DNA of 64,000 nucleotides from CAZQFV01 sp964592645 (GCA_964592645.1 CAZQFV010000005.1:102379-166378), one strand, 5' to 3'; positions 8,206-15,542 are shown, counted from the stretch's first letter. Made by a program: numbers and translations. The notes: generated from the sequence alone by a model not told the origin.

Positions 8206-9209
8206 AGGCGACCTCCTCTGCGCAGGGCAATGTGCAGGATGCGCTCGATCATGCCGGTAAAGGTATAGCCGAGGCGCGTGGCGGCGCGAAAGTAGCCGGC
8301 GTCGGGGGCCAGGTTGGGGTTCTCGTTGACCTCCAGGACGTAGGGGACGCCGTCGCGGTAACGCATATCGATGCGCCCGTAATCGCGCAGCGCGAGGGCC
8401 CGGTAGGCCCGGGAGGCCGTCTCCAAGATGCGCTGGCGCGACTCCTCGTCGACGACGGCCGGGCAGATCACCGGGGTGGAGCGGTAGTAGAACGAGTCCT
8501 CCACCCACTTGGACTCGTAGGTCAGGAACTGGCGCAGGGGATCGGGGATGGCCGAGTAGTCGATCTCGGCCAGCGGCAGCGGCTCGGGCGGATCGTTGCC
8601 CCAGAAGGCGGCGTTGAACTCGCGCCCGATGATATACTCCTCCACCAGGGCCGGCTGACGGTAGTTCCTCAGGACATAGTCGACCCGCGCGTGCAGGTCG
8701 CGGAGGTCCAGGACGACCGAGTCCAGGGTGATGCCCGTGCTGGCGTCCTCGGACAGCGGTTTGACGATCACCGGGAAGCGCAGCTCGAACGGCTCGTCGG
8801 GGCGCTGGTAGACCTGGAACGGCGGAGTGGCTACGCCGGCGGCCAGCAGGAGCTCCTTGGCCCGGCCCTTGTCCATGCAGTTGGCGATGGTCCCGGCGGT
8901 GGACCCGGTGTGGTCGAATCCCAGGTCCGCGATGCGTCTGGCGACGCGGACGGCCCCCAGGTTTTCGCCGCCAAAGGCTTCGCAGAGGTTAAAGATAAAG
9001 GTAGAGGCCGGGGAAAAGGGGGCCAGTTGGGTGTCGATCTCGGACAGCTCTTGGCGGATCGGCAGCCGGGTGACCGGGTAGCCCAACTCCTCCAGGCCGG
9101 CGGCGATGGCCTGGGCGGTGCGCGTGGTCTCTTGCTCGGCGATCAGGTCGATGGCTTCTCCCTTGGCGAGCTTTTCCTCGGCATTGTAGAGCACGACGAT
9201 GTGGACCAT
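8202..9209 (-). CDS. ATP-grasp ligase, D-Ala-D-Ala-ligase-like (second of two)
   Basis: A 335-aa ATP-grasp enzyme of the Ddl type, which joins a carboxylate to an amine through an acyl phosphate. Seen: an N-terminal Rossmann-like half; FNLCEAFGGEN where Ddl has its HG-x-GEDG substrate loop; FPVIVKPLSEDAS in the ATP-binding region; and the metal-binding end EVNENPNLAPDAG. The altered substrate loop argues against a housekeeping Ddl. It starts 34 nt after the paralogue at 9244-10299 and overlaps the GNAT gene by 4 nt. Its likely job is amide or peptide bond formation on a beta-lysine-derived or carrier-bound substrate, inferred from the operon. Confidence 0.8.
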   Translation of the reverse strand: MVHIVVLYNAEEKLAKGEAIDLIAEQETTRTAQAIAAGLEELGYPVTRLPIRQELSEIDTQLAPFSPASTFIFNLCEAFGGENLGAVRVARRIADLGFDHTGSTAGTIANCMDKGRAKELLLAAGVATPPFQVYQRPDEPFELRFPVIVKPLSEDASTGITLDSVVLDLRDLHARVDYVLRNYRQPALVEEYIIGREFNAAFWGNDPPEPLPLAEIDYSAIPDPLRQFLTYESKWVEDSFYYRSTPVICPAVVDEESRQRILETASRAYRALALRDYGRIDMRYRDGVPYVLEVNENPNLAPDAGYFRAATRLGYTFTGMIERILHIALRRGGRL

Positions 9210-9243
9210 GGAGTATGCTCCGTCTCGCGGCGCCGCATCGACC

Positions 9244-10299
9244 TTACGGCAGCAGGTTGTACCGCCGCCGGGCCAGGTCCAGGATCTCGTTCACCAGGGT
9301 GGCATAGGGGAAACCCTCGGCGTTGGCGGCGATGCAGATGTCGCTCAGCTTGGGGTTCAGTCCGGGCAGGGTGTTGATCTCCAGCAGGTAGGGCCGGCCG
9401 TCCGGACCGAGGCGAAAGTCCACCCGCCCCACGTCGAGGGCCCCGATGGCCATCAGGGCCTGGGTCGCCAGCCGGCCCAGCTCGGCGGCCAGCCCCGCGG
9501 GGATGTCGGCCGGGCAGAGGTAGAGCGGCGCGCCGTCCTCACCTGGGTAGAACGACTTGGCCGTGTAGTTGTACAGCCCCTCGCTCGTCACCTGGGAGTC
9601 GATCTCCAGCACCGGGAACAGGTGCAGGCCGTCTTCGCCGTAGATGGCGCGGGGCAGTGTCCCCGGCGGCAGGTAGGGGTTGCCCAGAAAGCCCAGGGTA
9701 AACTCGCGCCCGGTGAGAAAGGTCTCTACCAGGGCCGGCTCGCGGTAGCTGTGGATGATCCAGTTGGCCTGCTCCCGCAGGGCCGCTTCGTCCCGAACCA
9801 CCGACTTGGCCCCGATGCCCATGCCCGAGCCCTCGCGCACCGGCTTGACAAAGAGCGGAAAGTCCATGGCGGGATCAAGGGGCTCGTCGCCGCGCCGGAA
9901 CACCTGGAACGGGGCGGTCGGCAGGCCGACGTCTCGCCAGATGCGCTTGGTGATGGCTTTGTCCAGGGAGATGGCGTGCGCCAACACCTTGGAGCCGGTG
10001 TAGGGGATGCCCAGCATCTCCAGCAGGGCCGGCACCTGGGCCTCGCGGGAGTCGCCGCCCAGCCCCTCGGCGATGTTGAAGCAGATGTCCACCTGGGCGC
10101 GGCGGACGGAATCGGGCAGCGCGGCGTCGGCCTCCAGGGGGACAACTTGGTGTCCCCCGGCGTGCAGCGCCGCGGCCAGCGCCTCCACCGTCTCCTCGGA
10201 GTCGAGCTCGGCCAGGGCGTCCGGGGGCGCGTCCGGGTCCGCCGCAACGCTGTGCTTCAGGTTAAAGAGCAGCGCTACGCGCAGATGCTTCTTGCCCAT
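9244..10299 (-). CDS. ATP-grasp ligase, D-Ala-D-Ala-ligase-like (first of two)
   Basis: A 351-aa ATP-grasp protein, paralogous to the next gene. Key segments are FNIAEGLGGDSREAQ (replacing the Ddl HG-x-GEDG loop), SLDKAITKRIW, FPLFVKPVREGSGMGIG in the nucleotide site, and the catalytic metal end VDFRL followed by EINTLPGLNP. The last is close to canonical Ddl, whereas the loop is not. ATG 10299 comes 3 nt after the aminomutase stop, behind CGGAGG. With two different ligases in one operon, either two couplings occur in series or the pair acts on two substrates. Confidence 0.8.
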   Translation of the reverse strand: MGKKHLRVALLFNLKHSVAADPDAPPDALAELDSEETVEALAAALHAGGHQVVPLEADAALPDSVRRAQVDICFNIAEGLGGDSREAQVPALLEMLGIPYTGSKVLAHAISLDKAITKRIWRDVGLPTAPFQVFRRGDEPLDPAMDFPLFVKPVREGSGMGIGAKSVVRDEAALREQANWIIHSYREPALVETFLTGREFTLGFLGNPYLPPGTLPRAIYGEDGLHLFPVLEIDSQVTSEGLYNYTAKSFYPGEDGAPLYLCPADIPAGLAAELGRLATQALMAIGALDVGRVDFRLGPDGRPYLLEINTLPGLNPKLSDICIAANAEGFPYATLVNEILDLARRRYNLLP

Positions 10300-10302
10300 C
10301 GG

Positions 10303-11649
10303 CTACCTCCGATCGCGCTCCACGGTGACGGCGGAGTTGGGGACTTCCATGGCCAGCCGCTCCCGGCGGTGCACCTCTTCCCAGTGCTCGGGGGCGATGC
10401 TCCGCTGGCGGTGGGCCAGCAGGCCGGCCACCCCTTCCTGCCCCCCCTCGCCATGGCGGGCCCGGCAGTAGGCGCAGGTGCTGGGGTCGTGGCGTTTGTA
10501 CTCTGCCGGCTGGGCGTAAGTGGTGATAAAACCCTCGTAGTTGCGCACGACCACCTGGCTGTCGGACATCGTGATCAGGTAGTTGGGCAGGAGGGGAACC
10601 TTGCCGCCGCCCTCCGGCGCGTCCAGCGTGTAGGTCGGAATGGCGAACCCCGAGGTGTGCCCCCGCAGCGCCTCCATGATCTCCAGCCCCTTGGCCACGG
10701 GCGTGCGAAAGTGGCTGGCGCCGCGCACCAGATCGCACTGGTACAGGTAGTACGGCCGGACGCGGTTGCGCACCAGCTTGTGCACCAGTGCCTTCATGAT
10801 GTTGGGACAGTCGTTGATCCCGGCCAACAGCACCGACTGGCTGCCCAGGGGGATGCCGGCATCGGCCAGGCGCGCCAGGGCGACCTCCACCTCCGGCGTG
10901 ATCTCCCGCGGATGGTTGAAGTGGATGTTCATCCACAGGGGATGGTAGCGGCGCAGCATGGCCACCAGGTCGGGGGTGATGCGCTGCGGCAAAAAGACCG
11001 GCGTGCGCGTGCCGATGCGCACGACCTCGACATGCGGGATCTGCCGCAGGCGGCGCAAGAGGTCTTCCAGCACGGCCTGGTTCATCAGCAGCGGGTCGCC
11101 GCCCGAAAGCAGCACGTCGCGCACCTGCGGGTTCGCGGCGATGTAGGCGATCTGCCGCTCGTAGTTGGCCCGGTTGAACGGGGCGTGAGCGTCGCCGACG
11201 ACCCGGCTGCGCGTGCAGAAGCGGCAGTAGGCGGCGCAGTGCGCCGTCACCAGCATCAGCACGCGGTCGGGGTAGCGGTGCACGAGCCCGGGGACCGGCG
11301 AATGGGCGTCCTCGTTGAGCGAGTCGGCCATGTCGTCTTCGTCGGGGGCCAGCTCCTGCGCCGTCGGCACCACCTGCCGGCGGATCGGGCAGTTGGGGTC
11401 ATGGGGGTCCATCAGGCTGGCGAAGTAGGGCGGGATGTCGACATGGAAATGCCCGGGCGCCTCCAGACCTTCCCGCTCTGCGGGGGTCAGGCGGATGACC
11501 TTTTCTAGTTCGGCGGCAGTGTGGATACGGTGGGCGAGCTGCCAGCGCCAGTCATTCCACTGGGCGAGGGGAACCTGCTCCCACGGAGCAGGAGGCGTAC
11601 GTTGACCGGGAGGGTCCTCGAGTTCGGGGGTCAACTCCAGTTCCGGCAT
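10303..11649 (-). CDS. kamA: Lysine 2,3-aminomutase (KamA/AblA family radical SAM, PLP-dependent)
   Basis: A 448-aa radical SAM enzyme of the lysine 2,3-aminomutase family, which converts L-lysine to L-beta-lysine using S-adenosylmethionine and PLP. The cluster motif is CAAYCRFC (Cys138, 142, 145). LDAPEGGGK ends in Lys350, the PLP Schiff-base lysine by family alignment. Asp306 (in QCDL) and Asp343 (in LDAP) match the two aspartates that bind the lysine side-chain amine in the clostridial enzyme; glutamate 2,3-aminomutases differ at both. The start is ATG 11649, with AGGAGG about 10 nt upstream; an earlier in-frame start overlaps the preceding gene. It stands between a LysW-like gene and two ATP-grasp ligases. 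Confidence 0.88.
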   Translation of the reverse strand: MPELELTPELEDPPGQRTPPAPWEQVPLAQWNDWRWQLAHRIHTAAELEKVIRLTPAEREGLEAPGHFHVDIPPYFASLMDPHDPNCPIRRQVVPTAQELAPDEDDMADSLNEDAHSPVPGLVHRYPDRVLMLVTAHCAAYCRFCTRSRVVGDAHAPFNRANYERQIAYIAANPQVRDVLLSGGDPLLMNQAVLEDLLRRLRQIPHVEVVRIGTRTPVFLPQRITPDLVAMLRRYHPLWMNIHFNHPREITPEVEVALARLADAGIPLGSQSVLLAGINDCPNIMKALVHKLVRNRVRPYYLYQCDLVRGASHFRTPVAKGLEIMEALRGHTSGFAIPTYTLDAPEGGGKVPLLPNYLITMSDSQVVVRNYEGFITTYAQPAEYKRHDPSTCAYCRARHGEGGQEGVAGLLAHRQRSIAPEHWEEVHRRERLAMEVPNSAVTVERDRR

Positions 11650-11726
11650 TTGGGCTGTTTCCTCCTTTTTGTTTGTAATATTTTTCCCGGCCCTGCGCGG
11701 CGGGTTCCGGGAGCGGCACCCTTTTC

Positions 11727-11915
11727 TTAACAAGATCCCGTTTCTTCCCAGAGCTCAAAGAGCTGGGGCTCGGTGTAGGCCCAGTCCAACTCCAGCGGCT
11801 CCAGGTTGAGCACTTCCAGCTTGGCCCGGCAGTTGGGGCAAGTGAGGCGCTGCCCTTCCTCGGGGTCGTCCAGCTCCAGGGTCTGTCCGCAATCCGGACA
11901 TGAAGCCACTACCAT
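11727..11915 (-). CDS. LysW-like zinc-ribbon protein (putative amino-group carrier)
   Basis: A 62-aa acidic protein. Cys6-x2-Cys9 and Cys26-x2-Cys29 make a zinc ribbon, and the body (CPDCGQTLELDDPEEGQ, then LEVLNLEPLEL) closely follows LysW, the carrier that holds 2-aminoadipate through its C-terminal Glu in some lysine pathways. The family's ending EDWGE is absent: this one ends in ELWEETGSC. No lysX, lysZ, lysY or lysJ is in the window, so classical lysine biosynthesis is not indicated. ATG 11915 has AGAGG about 9 nt upstream. The aminomutase gene begins 77 nt downstream. I infer a carrier or scaffold role for this operon's product. A plain zinc-ribbon protein remains possible. Confidence 0.75.
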   Translation of the reverse strand: MVVASCPDCGQTLELDDPEEGQRLTCPNCRAKLEVLNLEPLELDWAYTEPQLFELWEETGSC

Positions 11916-11965
11916 TTCGTGCAACCTCTTGGCCGGGGGCCCAAGATGGGGCCTCTTGGATACGG

Positions 11966-11981
11966 CGTGTATCATAACACG
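11966..11981 (-). promoter_or_regulatory. Candidate -10/operator region upstream of the LysW-like gene
   Basis: In an unusually AT-rich 100-bp leader (about 11970-12055), a TATGAT hexamer (minus strand, 11971-11976) is flanked by inverted 5-mers CGTGT and ACACG. A good -35 at 16-18 bp is not visible, so this may need an activator. The regulator gene 12095-12769 is just upstream. Confidence 0.35.
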
Positions 11982-12094
11982 GGCATGTATAAATGGGGTA
12001 GAAAAAGTGTACGAAATGTGTGCAAAATGGGGAAACGGTCTGTAATTTTTCGCAGGTTGGCGGGGAAGCGAGGATACGGCCTTCTGGGGCCGGC

Positions 12095-12769
12095 CTATTC
12101 CCCGAAGCGGTAGCCCAACCCGGCGACCGTCAGGATGTAGCGCGGCGCGCGCGGGTCTTTTTCCACCTTGCTGCGCAGGCGGCTGACCAGGCCGCGCACC
12201 AGCTCGGGGTCCACGTCCTCGCTATAGCCCCAGACAAGCTCGATGATGCGCTCGGTGGGCAGGACCTGGCCGCGGTTGATCATCAGCAGGTGCAGGAGGC
12301 GGAACTCGAGGTGGGTCAGGCGGCAGGGTGGCCGGCCCTCGACCTCCACGGTGCGGGTAGCGGGGTCCAGCGTCAATCCGCCGATGCTCAGGGTGGGCAG
12401 GCTAAAGACCTGGATACCGCCGGCCCGGCGCAGCAGCGAGCGCACCCGGGCGATCAGCAGGCGGGCGCTATAGGGGCGGGCAAAGACGCGGTCGGTGCCG
12501 GCCTCGTGTAGGTCATAGTGCAGGTGTTCGTCGATCGAGTCGGTGATCAGGATGAGGGGGACCTCGGTTTCGGCGCGGATGCGGTTGACTTGCGCCAGGG
12601 GGGCGGGCTTGGACAAGCAGGCCAGGACCATGTCGGCCGGCCGGCCGCTCCAGCTATGCATGGCCTGCTCCAGGTCGCTGGAGGTGGTCACCGCCAGGCC
12701 GGCCCGCTGCAGCACGAGTGAGAGGATGGCCGTCTCGTCGGGGTCGTCGCAGATCAGAAGCGCGTACAT
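12095..12769 (-). CDS. OmpR-type response regulator with degenerate receiver
   Basis: A 224-aa protein with an N-terminal receiver-like domain (residues 1-115) and a C-terminal winged-helix DNA-binding domain (LTHLEFRLLHLLMINRGQVL ... GLGYRFGE). The receiver keeps the acidic pair Asp8-Asp9 and Thr76, but the phospho-acceptor position is Cys51 in place of Asp, and the conserved Lys is Arg98. It therefore probably cannot be phosphorylated in the normal way. No histidine kinase is nearby. ATG 12769 has GGAGGCGGGC just upstream. The gene lies 179 nt upstream of the LysW-like/aminomutase operon on the same strand and is a candidate regulator of it. Confidence 0.83.
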   Translation of the reverse strand: MYALLICDDPDETAILSLVLQRAGLAVTTSSDLEQAMHSWSGRPADMVLACLSKPAPLAQVNRIRAETEVPLILITDSIDEHLHYDLHEAGTDRVFARPYSARLLIARVRSLLRRAGGIQVFSLPTLSIGGLTLDPATRTVEVEGRPPCRLTHLEFRLLHLLMINRGQVLPTERIIELVWGYSEDVDPELVRGLVSRLRSKVEKDPRAPRYILTVAGLGYRFGE

Positions 12770-12889
12770 GCCCGCCTCCACAACGGAATGCCGGTGCTGT
12801 ATCGCGCCGGCCGTTCCATTATAGCGCAGAAGGCGGTTTTTGTCCAAAGGGGCGCCTGGGGGCTCGCCCGCTTTGCCCCTCGGTGAATG

Positions 12890-12898
12890 TGGTATAAT
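12890..12898 (+). promoter_or_regulatory. Extended -10 promoter of the 12950 operon
   Basis: TGTGGTATAAT: a perfect TATAAT at 12893-12898 with a TG dinucleotide one base upstream (extended -10). No good -35 is present, as is usual for extended -10 promoters. The transcript would start about 45 nt before the 12950 start codon. Confidence 0.65.
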
Positions 12899-12949
12899 GG
12901 TCTCGACGAGGCCGGCCGTTCGGGATGTTGGCCCGTAAGGAGGCGAACC

Positions 12950-13852
12950 ATGAAGCGGGCCGTCAGCATCAGCCTGGGCAGCTTCCAGCGCGACAAGCAG
13001 GTGACCATCACCCTGTTCGGTGAGGAGGTCTCCCTGGAGCGCATCGGGACGGACGGCGATGTGCAAAAGGCCATTGCCCTCTACCGGGAGCTGGACGGCC
13101 AGGTGGACGCCCTGGGTGTGGGCGGCATCGATCTGGGGATGACCTTTGCCGGCCGCTACTATCCCCTGCGCGACGCCCAGCGCCTGGTCGCCGATGTCAA
13201 ACGGACCCCGGTGGTCGACGGCGGCGGCCTGAAGCAGACCCTGGAGCGGGGCATCGCCCAGTTCATCGAGCGCGAGATCGGGGCGCAGGTTCAGCCCAAG
13301 CGCGTGCTCATCTGCACCGGCGTCGACCGCTACGGCAGCGCCCTCTCCTTCCACGAGGCCGGCTACCAGACGCTCTTTGGTGATTTTGGCTTTGCCCTGG
13401 GGCTGCCGATCCCTTTGCGCTCCCTGGCCGCCCTGCACCTCGTCGGCCGCCTCCTCCTGCCCATCGTCAGCCGCATGCCGCTGGACTCGCTCTATCCCAC
13501 CGGCGAGAAGCAGGAAAAGATCGTCCCGCGCTTCGGCTCCTGGTACGCCTGGGCCACCGTCGTCAGCGGCGACTGCCTGTACATCAAGCGCCACATGCCC
13601 GAGAGGCTGGAGGGCAAGGTGATCGCCACCAACACCACCACGCCCGCCGATGTCGAGGCCTTTCGGCGGCGCGGGGTGCGCTACCTGGTCACCTCGACGC
13701 CGCCTTTCGAGGGCCGCTCCTTCGGCACGAACCTGATGGAGGCGGCGCTGGTGGCCGTGGCCGGCAAGGGCCGGCCGCTCACGCTGGAGGAGCTGCAGGA
13801 GATGCTGCGGCAGCTCCGCTTTCAGCCGACCGTGCAGCGCCTGAACCCATAG
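12950..13852 (+). CDS. Uncharacterised conserved protein (300 aa)
   Basis: ATG 12950 follows AAGGAGG at 7 nt. The 300-aa product has no signal peptide or clear membrane helix. Visible features are an N-terminal beta-rich start, a glycine-rich ALGVGGIDLGM stretch, VLICTGVDRYGSAL in the middle, and VIATNTTTPADVEAFRRRG followed by YLVTSTPPFEGRSFGTN near the C-terminus. These suggest a nucleotide- or cofactor-binding alpha/beta fold. Some database entries for similar proteins carry the name quinate 5-dehydrogenase, but I see no proof of that activity. It is first in an operon with a nucleotidyltransferase (10-nt gap) and a PAP2 phosphatase. Confidence 0.7.
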   Translation: MKRAVSISLGSFQRDKQVTITLFGEEVSLERIGTDGDVQKAIALYRELDGQVDALGVGGIDLGMTFAGRYYPLRDAQRLVADVKRTPVVDGGGLKQTLERGIAQFIEREIGAQVQPKRVLICTGVDRYGSALSFHEAGYQTLFGDFGFALGLPIPLRSLAALHLVGRLLLPIVSRMPLDSLYPTGEKQEKIVPRFGSWYAWATVVSGDCLYIKRHMPERLEGKVIATNTTTPADVEAFRRRGVRYLVTSTPPFEGRSFGTNLMEAALVAVAGKGRPLTLEELQEMLRQLRFQPTVQRLNP

Positions 13853-13861
13853 AGGATCGAG

Positions 13862-14668
13862 ATGAGCAGCCCGCGCACCGTGATCGCCATCGTCGGCGCC
13901 GGCCAGAGCCCCCGCGAGGCCGACCTGCTGGCCGAGCACACCCAAGGGCGGCCGAAGGCCCTCCTGCCCATCGCCGGCCGGCCGATGATCGTCCACGTGG
14001 TGGAGTCCCTGGCCGGCGCGCGCCACGTGCGGCGCGTTGTCGTTATCGCCCTGGACCCGGCGCAGGAAGTGCCCTTTCCTGTGCCGGTCGACTACCTGCC
14101 CGATGCCGGGAGCCTCTTTGCCAATGCCGAGGCCGGCTTCGATTACACCCGCCGGCGCTTCCCCGGCCTGGACGCGGCGCTGTGGTGCAGCGCCGATATC
14201 CCCCTGATCACGCCGGCCGTGGTGGATGGGTTCATCGAGGAGTGCTTGGCGAGCGACGCCGACATGTACTACCCGGTGGTGGAACGCGCCGTCATGGAGG
14301 GGCGGTTTCCCGGATCGCGCCGCAGCTATGTTCACCTGCGGGAGGGCGATTTCTGCGGCGGCGACATGCTGCTCCTGCGCCCCTCCCTGACGGTGCAGCA
14401 GCGCGAGACGCTGCGCAGCCTGGTGGGGGCGCGCAAGGGCGCGCTGCAGCAGGCCCACGCCGTCGGCCTGGACCTGCTGCTAAAGTTGCTGCTGCGCCGC
14501 CTCTCCCTGGCCGAGGCCGAGCAGCGGGTAGCCCGGGCGCTGGGGGTGCGGGGGCGGGTGGTGGTCTGTCCCTGGGCCGAGATCGCCATGGATGTGGACA
14601 AGCCGTTCCAGTTGGAGCTGGTGCGCCGGGAGCTGGAGGCCGGCCCCGGCCTCCAGAGGCAGGGGTAG
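13862..14668 (+). CDS. MobA-like nucleotidyltransferase family protein
   Basis: A 268-aa protein of the NTP-transferase type. The N-terminus VIAIVGAGQ, then RPKALLPIAGRPMIVHV, is the nucleotide-binding and product-activation loop, although the usual LAGGxGxRM signature is weakened to VGAGQSPRE. WCSADIPLITPAVV supplies the metal-binding Asp region. The C-terminal third (LAEAEQRVARALG) is helical and MDVDKPFQLELV ends the domain. It probably transfers a nucleotide to a phosphorylated alcohol or sugar. It lies 10 nt after the preceding gene and 2 nt before a PAP2 phosphatase, so the three are likely co-translated. Confidence 0.75.
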   Translation: MSSPRTVIAIVGAGQSPREADLLAEHTQGRPKALLPIAGRPMIVHVVESLAGARHVRRVVVIALDPAQEVPFPVPVDYLPDAGSLFANAEAGFDYTRRRFPGLDAALWCSADIPLITPAVVDGFIEECLASDADMYYPVVERAVMEGRFPGSRRSYVHLREGDFCGGDMLLLRPSLTVQQRETLRSLVGARKGALQQAHAVGLDLLLKLLLRRLSLAEAEQRVARALGVRGRVVVCPWAEIAMDVDKPFQLELVRRELEAGPGLQRQG

Positions 14669-14670
14669 CG

Positions 14671-15198
14671 ATGTTGCTGCTGGCGCGGCTCGCCGCGTTG
14701 GACGAGCGCCTCTCGGCCGGCCTGTCGCTGGGGCCGCGGGTGCGGGTTGGGCGGCTGGTGGCGCTGGTCGCAGCCCACAGCGGCGACAGCCTGCTGGCGC
14801 TGATCGCCGCCGGGGCGGCGCTGGTGTGGGGCGGGCCGGCGGGGTGGGCGCTGGCGCTGCGCCTGGTCGTGGGCACGGTGGCGGCCGGCGCGCTGGCGGC
14901 GGTGTTGAAGCGCCTGATCGGGCGGCGGCGGCCGGCCGGCGCACGCGGGGCGCTCTACGCCTCGTTCGACCGCCACGGGTTCCCCTCGGGCCATGCCACG
15001 CGCGGCGCCGCCCTGGTGGTGCTGGTGGCGCCGTTGTTCCTGCCCTGGGGGCCGGCCGTCCTCCTGCCCTGGGCCGGCCTGGTGGGCTGGGCGCGCACCG
15101 CCCTGGGCATCCACTACGTCTCGGACATCGTGGGGGGCTGGGCCATCGGGGCGGCGGTGGGCGCGGTCGCCCTGCTGGTGCTGCGCGGCGTGGCCTAG
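14671..15198 (+). CDS. PAP2-family membrane phosphatase
   Basis: A 175-aa integral membrane protein with several hydrophobic helices and the three PAP2 phosphatase motifs: KRLIGRRRP (K-x6-RP), PSGH in HGFPSGHATR, and ARTALGIHYVSD (R-x5-H-x3-D). It hydrolyses a lipid phosphate or diphosphate, such as undecaprenyl diphosphate or phosphatidic acid, at the membrane. ATG 14671 comes 2 nt after the nucleotidyltransferase stop. The pairing with a nucleotidyltransferase suggests a lipid-head-group or carrier-lipid step, but the substrate is not determined by the sequence. Confidence 0.85.
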   Translation: MLLLARLAALDERLSAGLSLGPRVRVGRLVALVAAHSGDSLLALIAAGAALVWGGPAGWALALRLVVGTVAAGALAAVLKRLIGRRRPAGARGALYASFDRHGFPSGHATRGAALVVLVAPLFLPWGPAVLLPWAGLVGWARTALGIHYVSDIVGGWAIGAAVGAVALLVLRGVA

Positions 15199-15356
15199 CG
15201 CCCTTGAAAGGGCACCGGCGCACCGCCGATCACCTCGCCCCGAACTCGCTCCCGCAGGCCCTGGATGATCTGCGCCGTCCTTTTTGCGTTATCTGCTTTG
15301 CCCATCTTGTCCTGCTATGGTTCTCCCGCCGGATGAGCGGGGCCCCGCCGACCCGT

Positions 15357-15542
15357 CTACCCGCGCCCGCGGATGATGATCTGCGGGTCGGGGTTCTGGG
15401 GGCCGCCGCATTCGGGGGTGTAGCAGGTGGACTCCAGGAACTGGCACTTTTTGTTGCAAGCCGGACATGTCTCCGGGGGCATGGCCGCCTGGAGCGTGTA
15501 GCGGCACTCGGAACAGGTCCACCAGGGTTGCTGCTCGGACAT
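15357..15542 (-). CDS. Rubredoxin-like zinc-ribbon small protein
   Basis: A 61-aa protein beginning at ATG 15542, with AGGAGG 6 nt upstream. Four cysteines in two knuckles (CSEC and CPAC) form a rubredoxin- or rubrerythrin-type metal site. Two further cysteines (CYTPEC) follow, then the tail NPDPQIIIRGRG. WWTCSECRYTLQ resembles the rubredoxin-like domain appended to rubrerythrins. It may be a small electron carrier or a zinc protein; which metal it binds cannot be told. It lies downstream of and convergent with the PAP2 gene. Confidence 0.75.
   Translation of the reverse strand: MSEQQPWWTCSECRYTLQAAMPPETCPACNKKCQFLESTCYTPECGGPQNPDPQIIIRGRG

Noticed and set aside
9199..11508. A 769-codon rightward open frame
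   Set aside because: Antisense to the two ATP-grasp genes and the aminomutase, with no ribosome site and no protein-family signature.
11727..11915. LysW as part of classical aminoadipate lysine biosynthesis
   Set aside because: No lysX, lysZ, lysY, lysJ or lysK is present, the EDWGE tail is missing and the neighbours consume lysine rather than make it.
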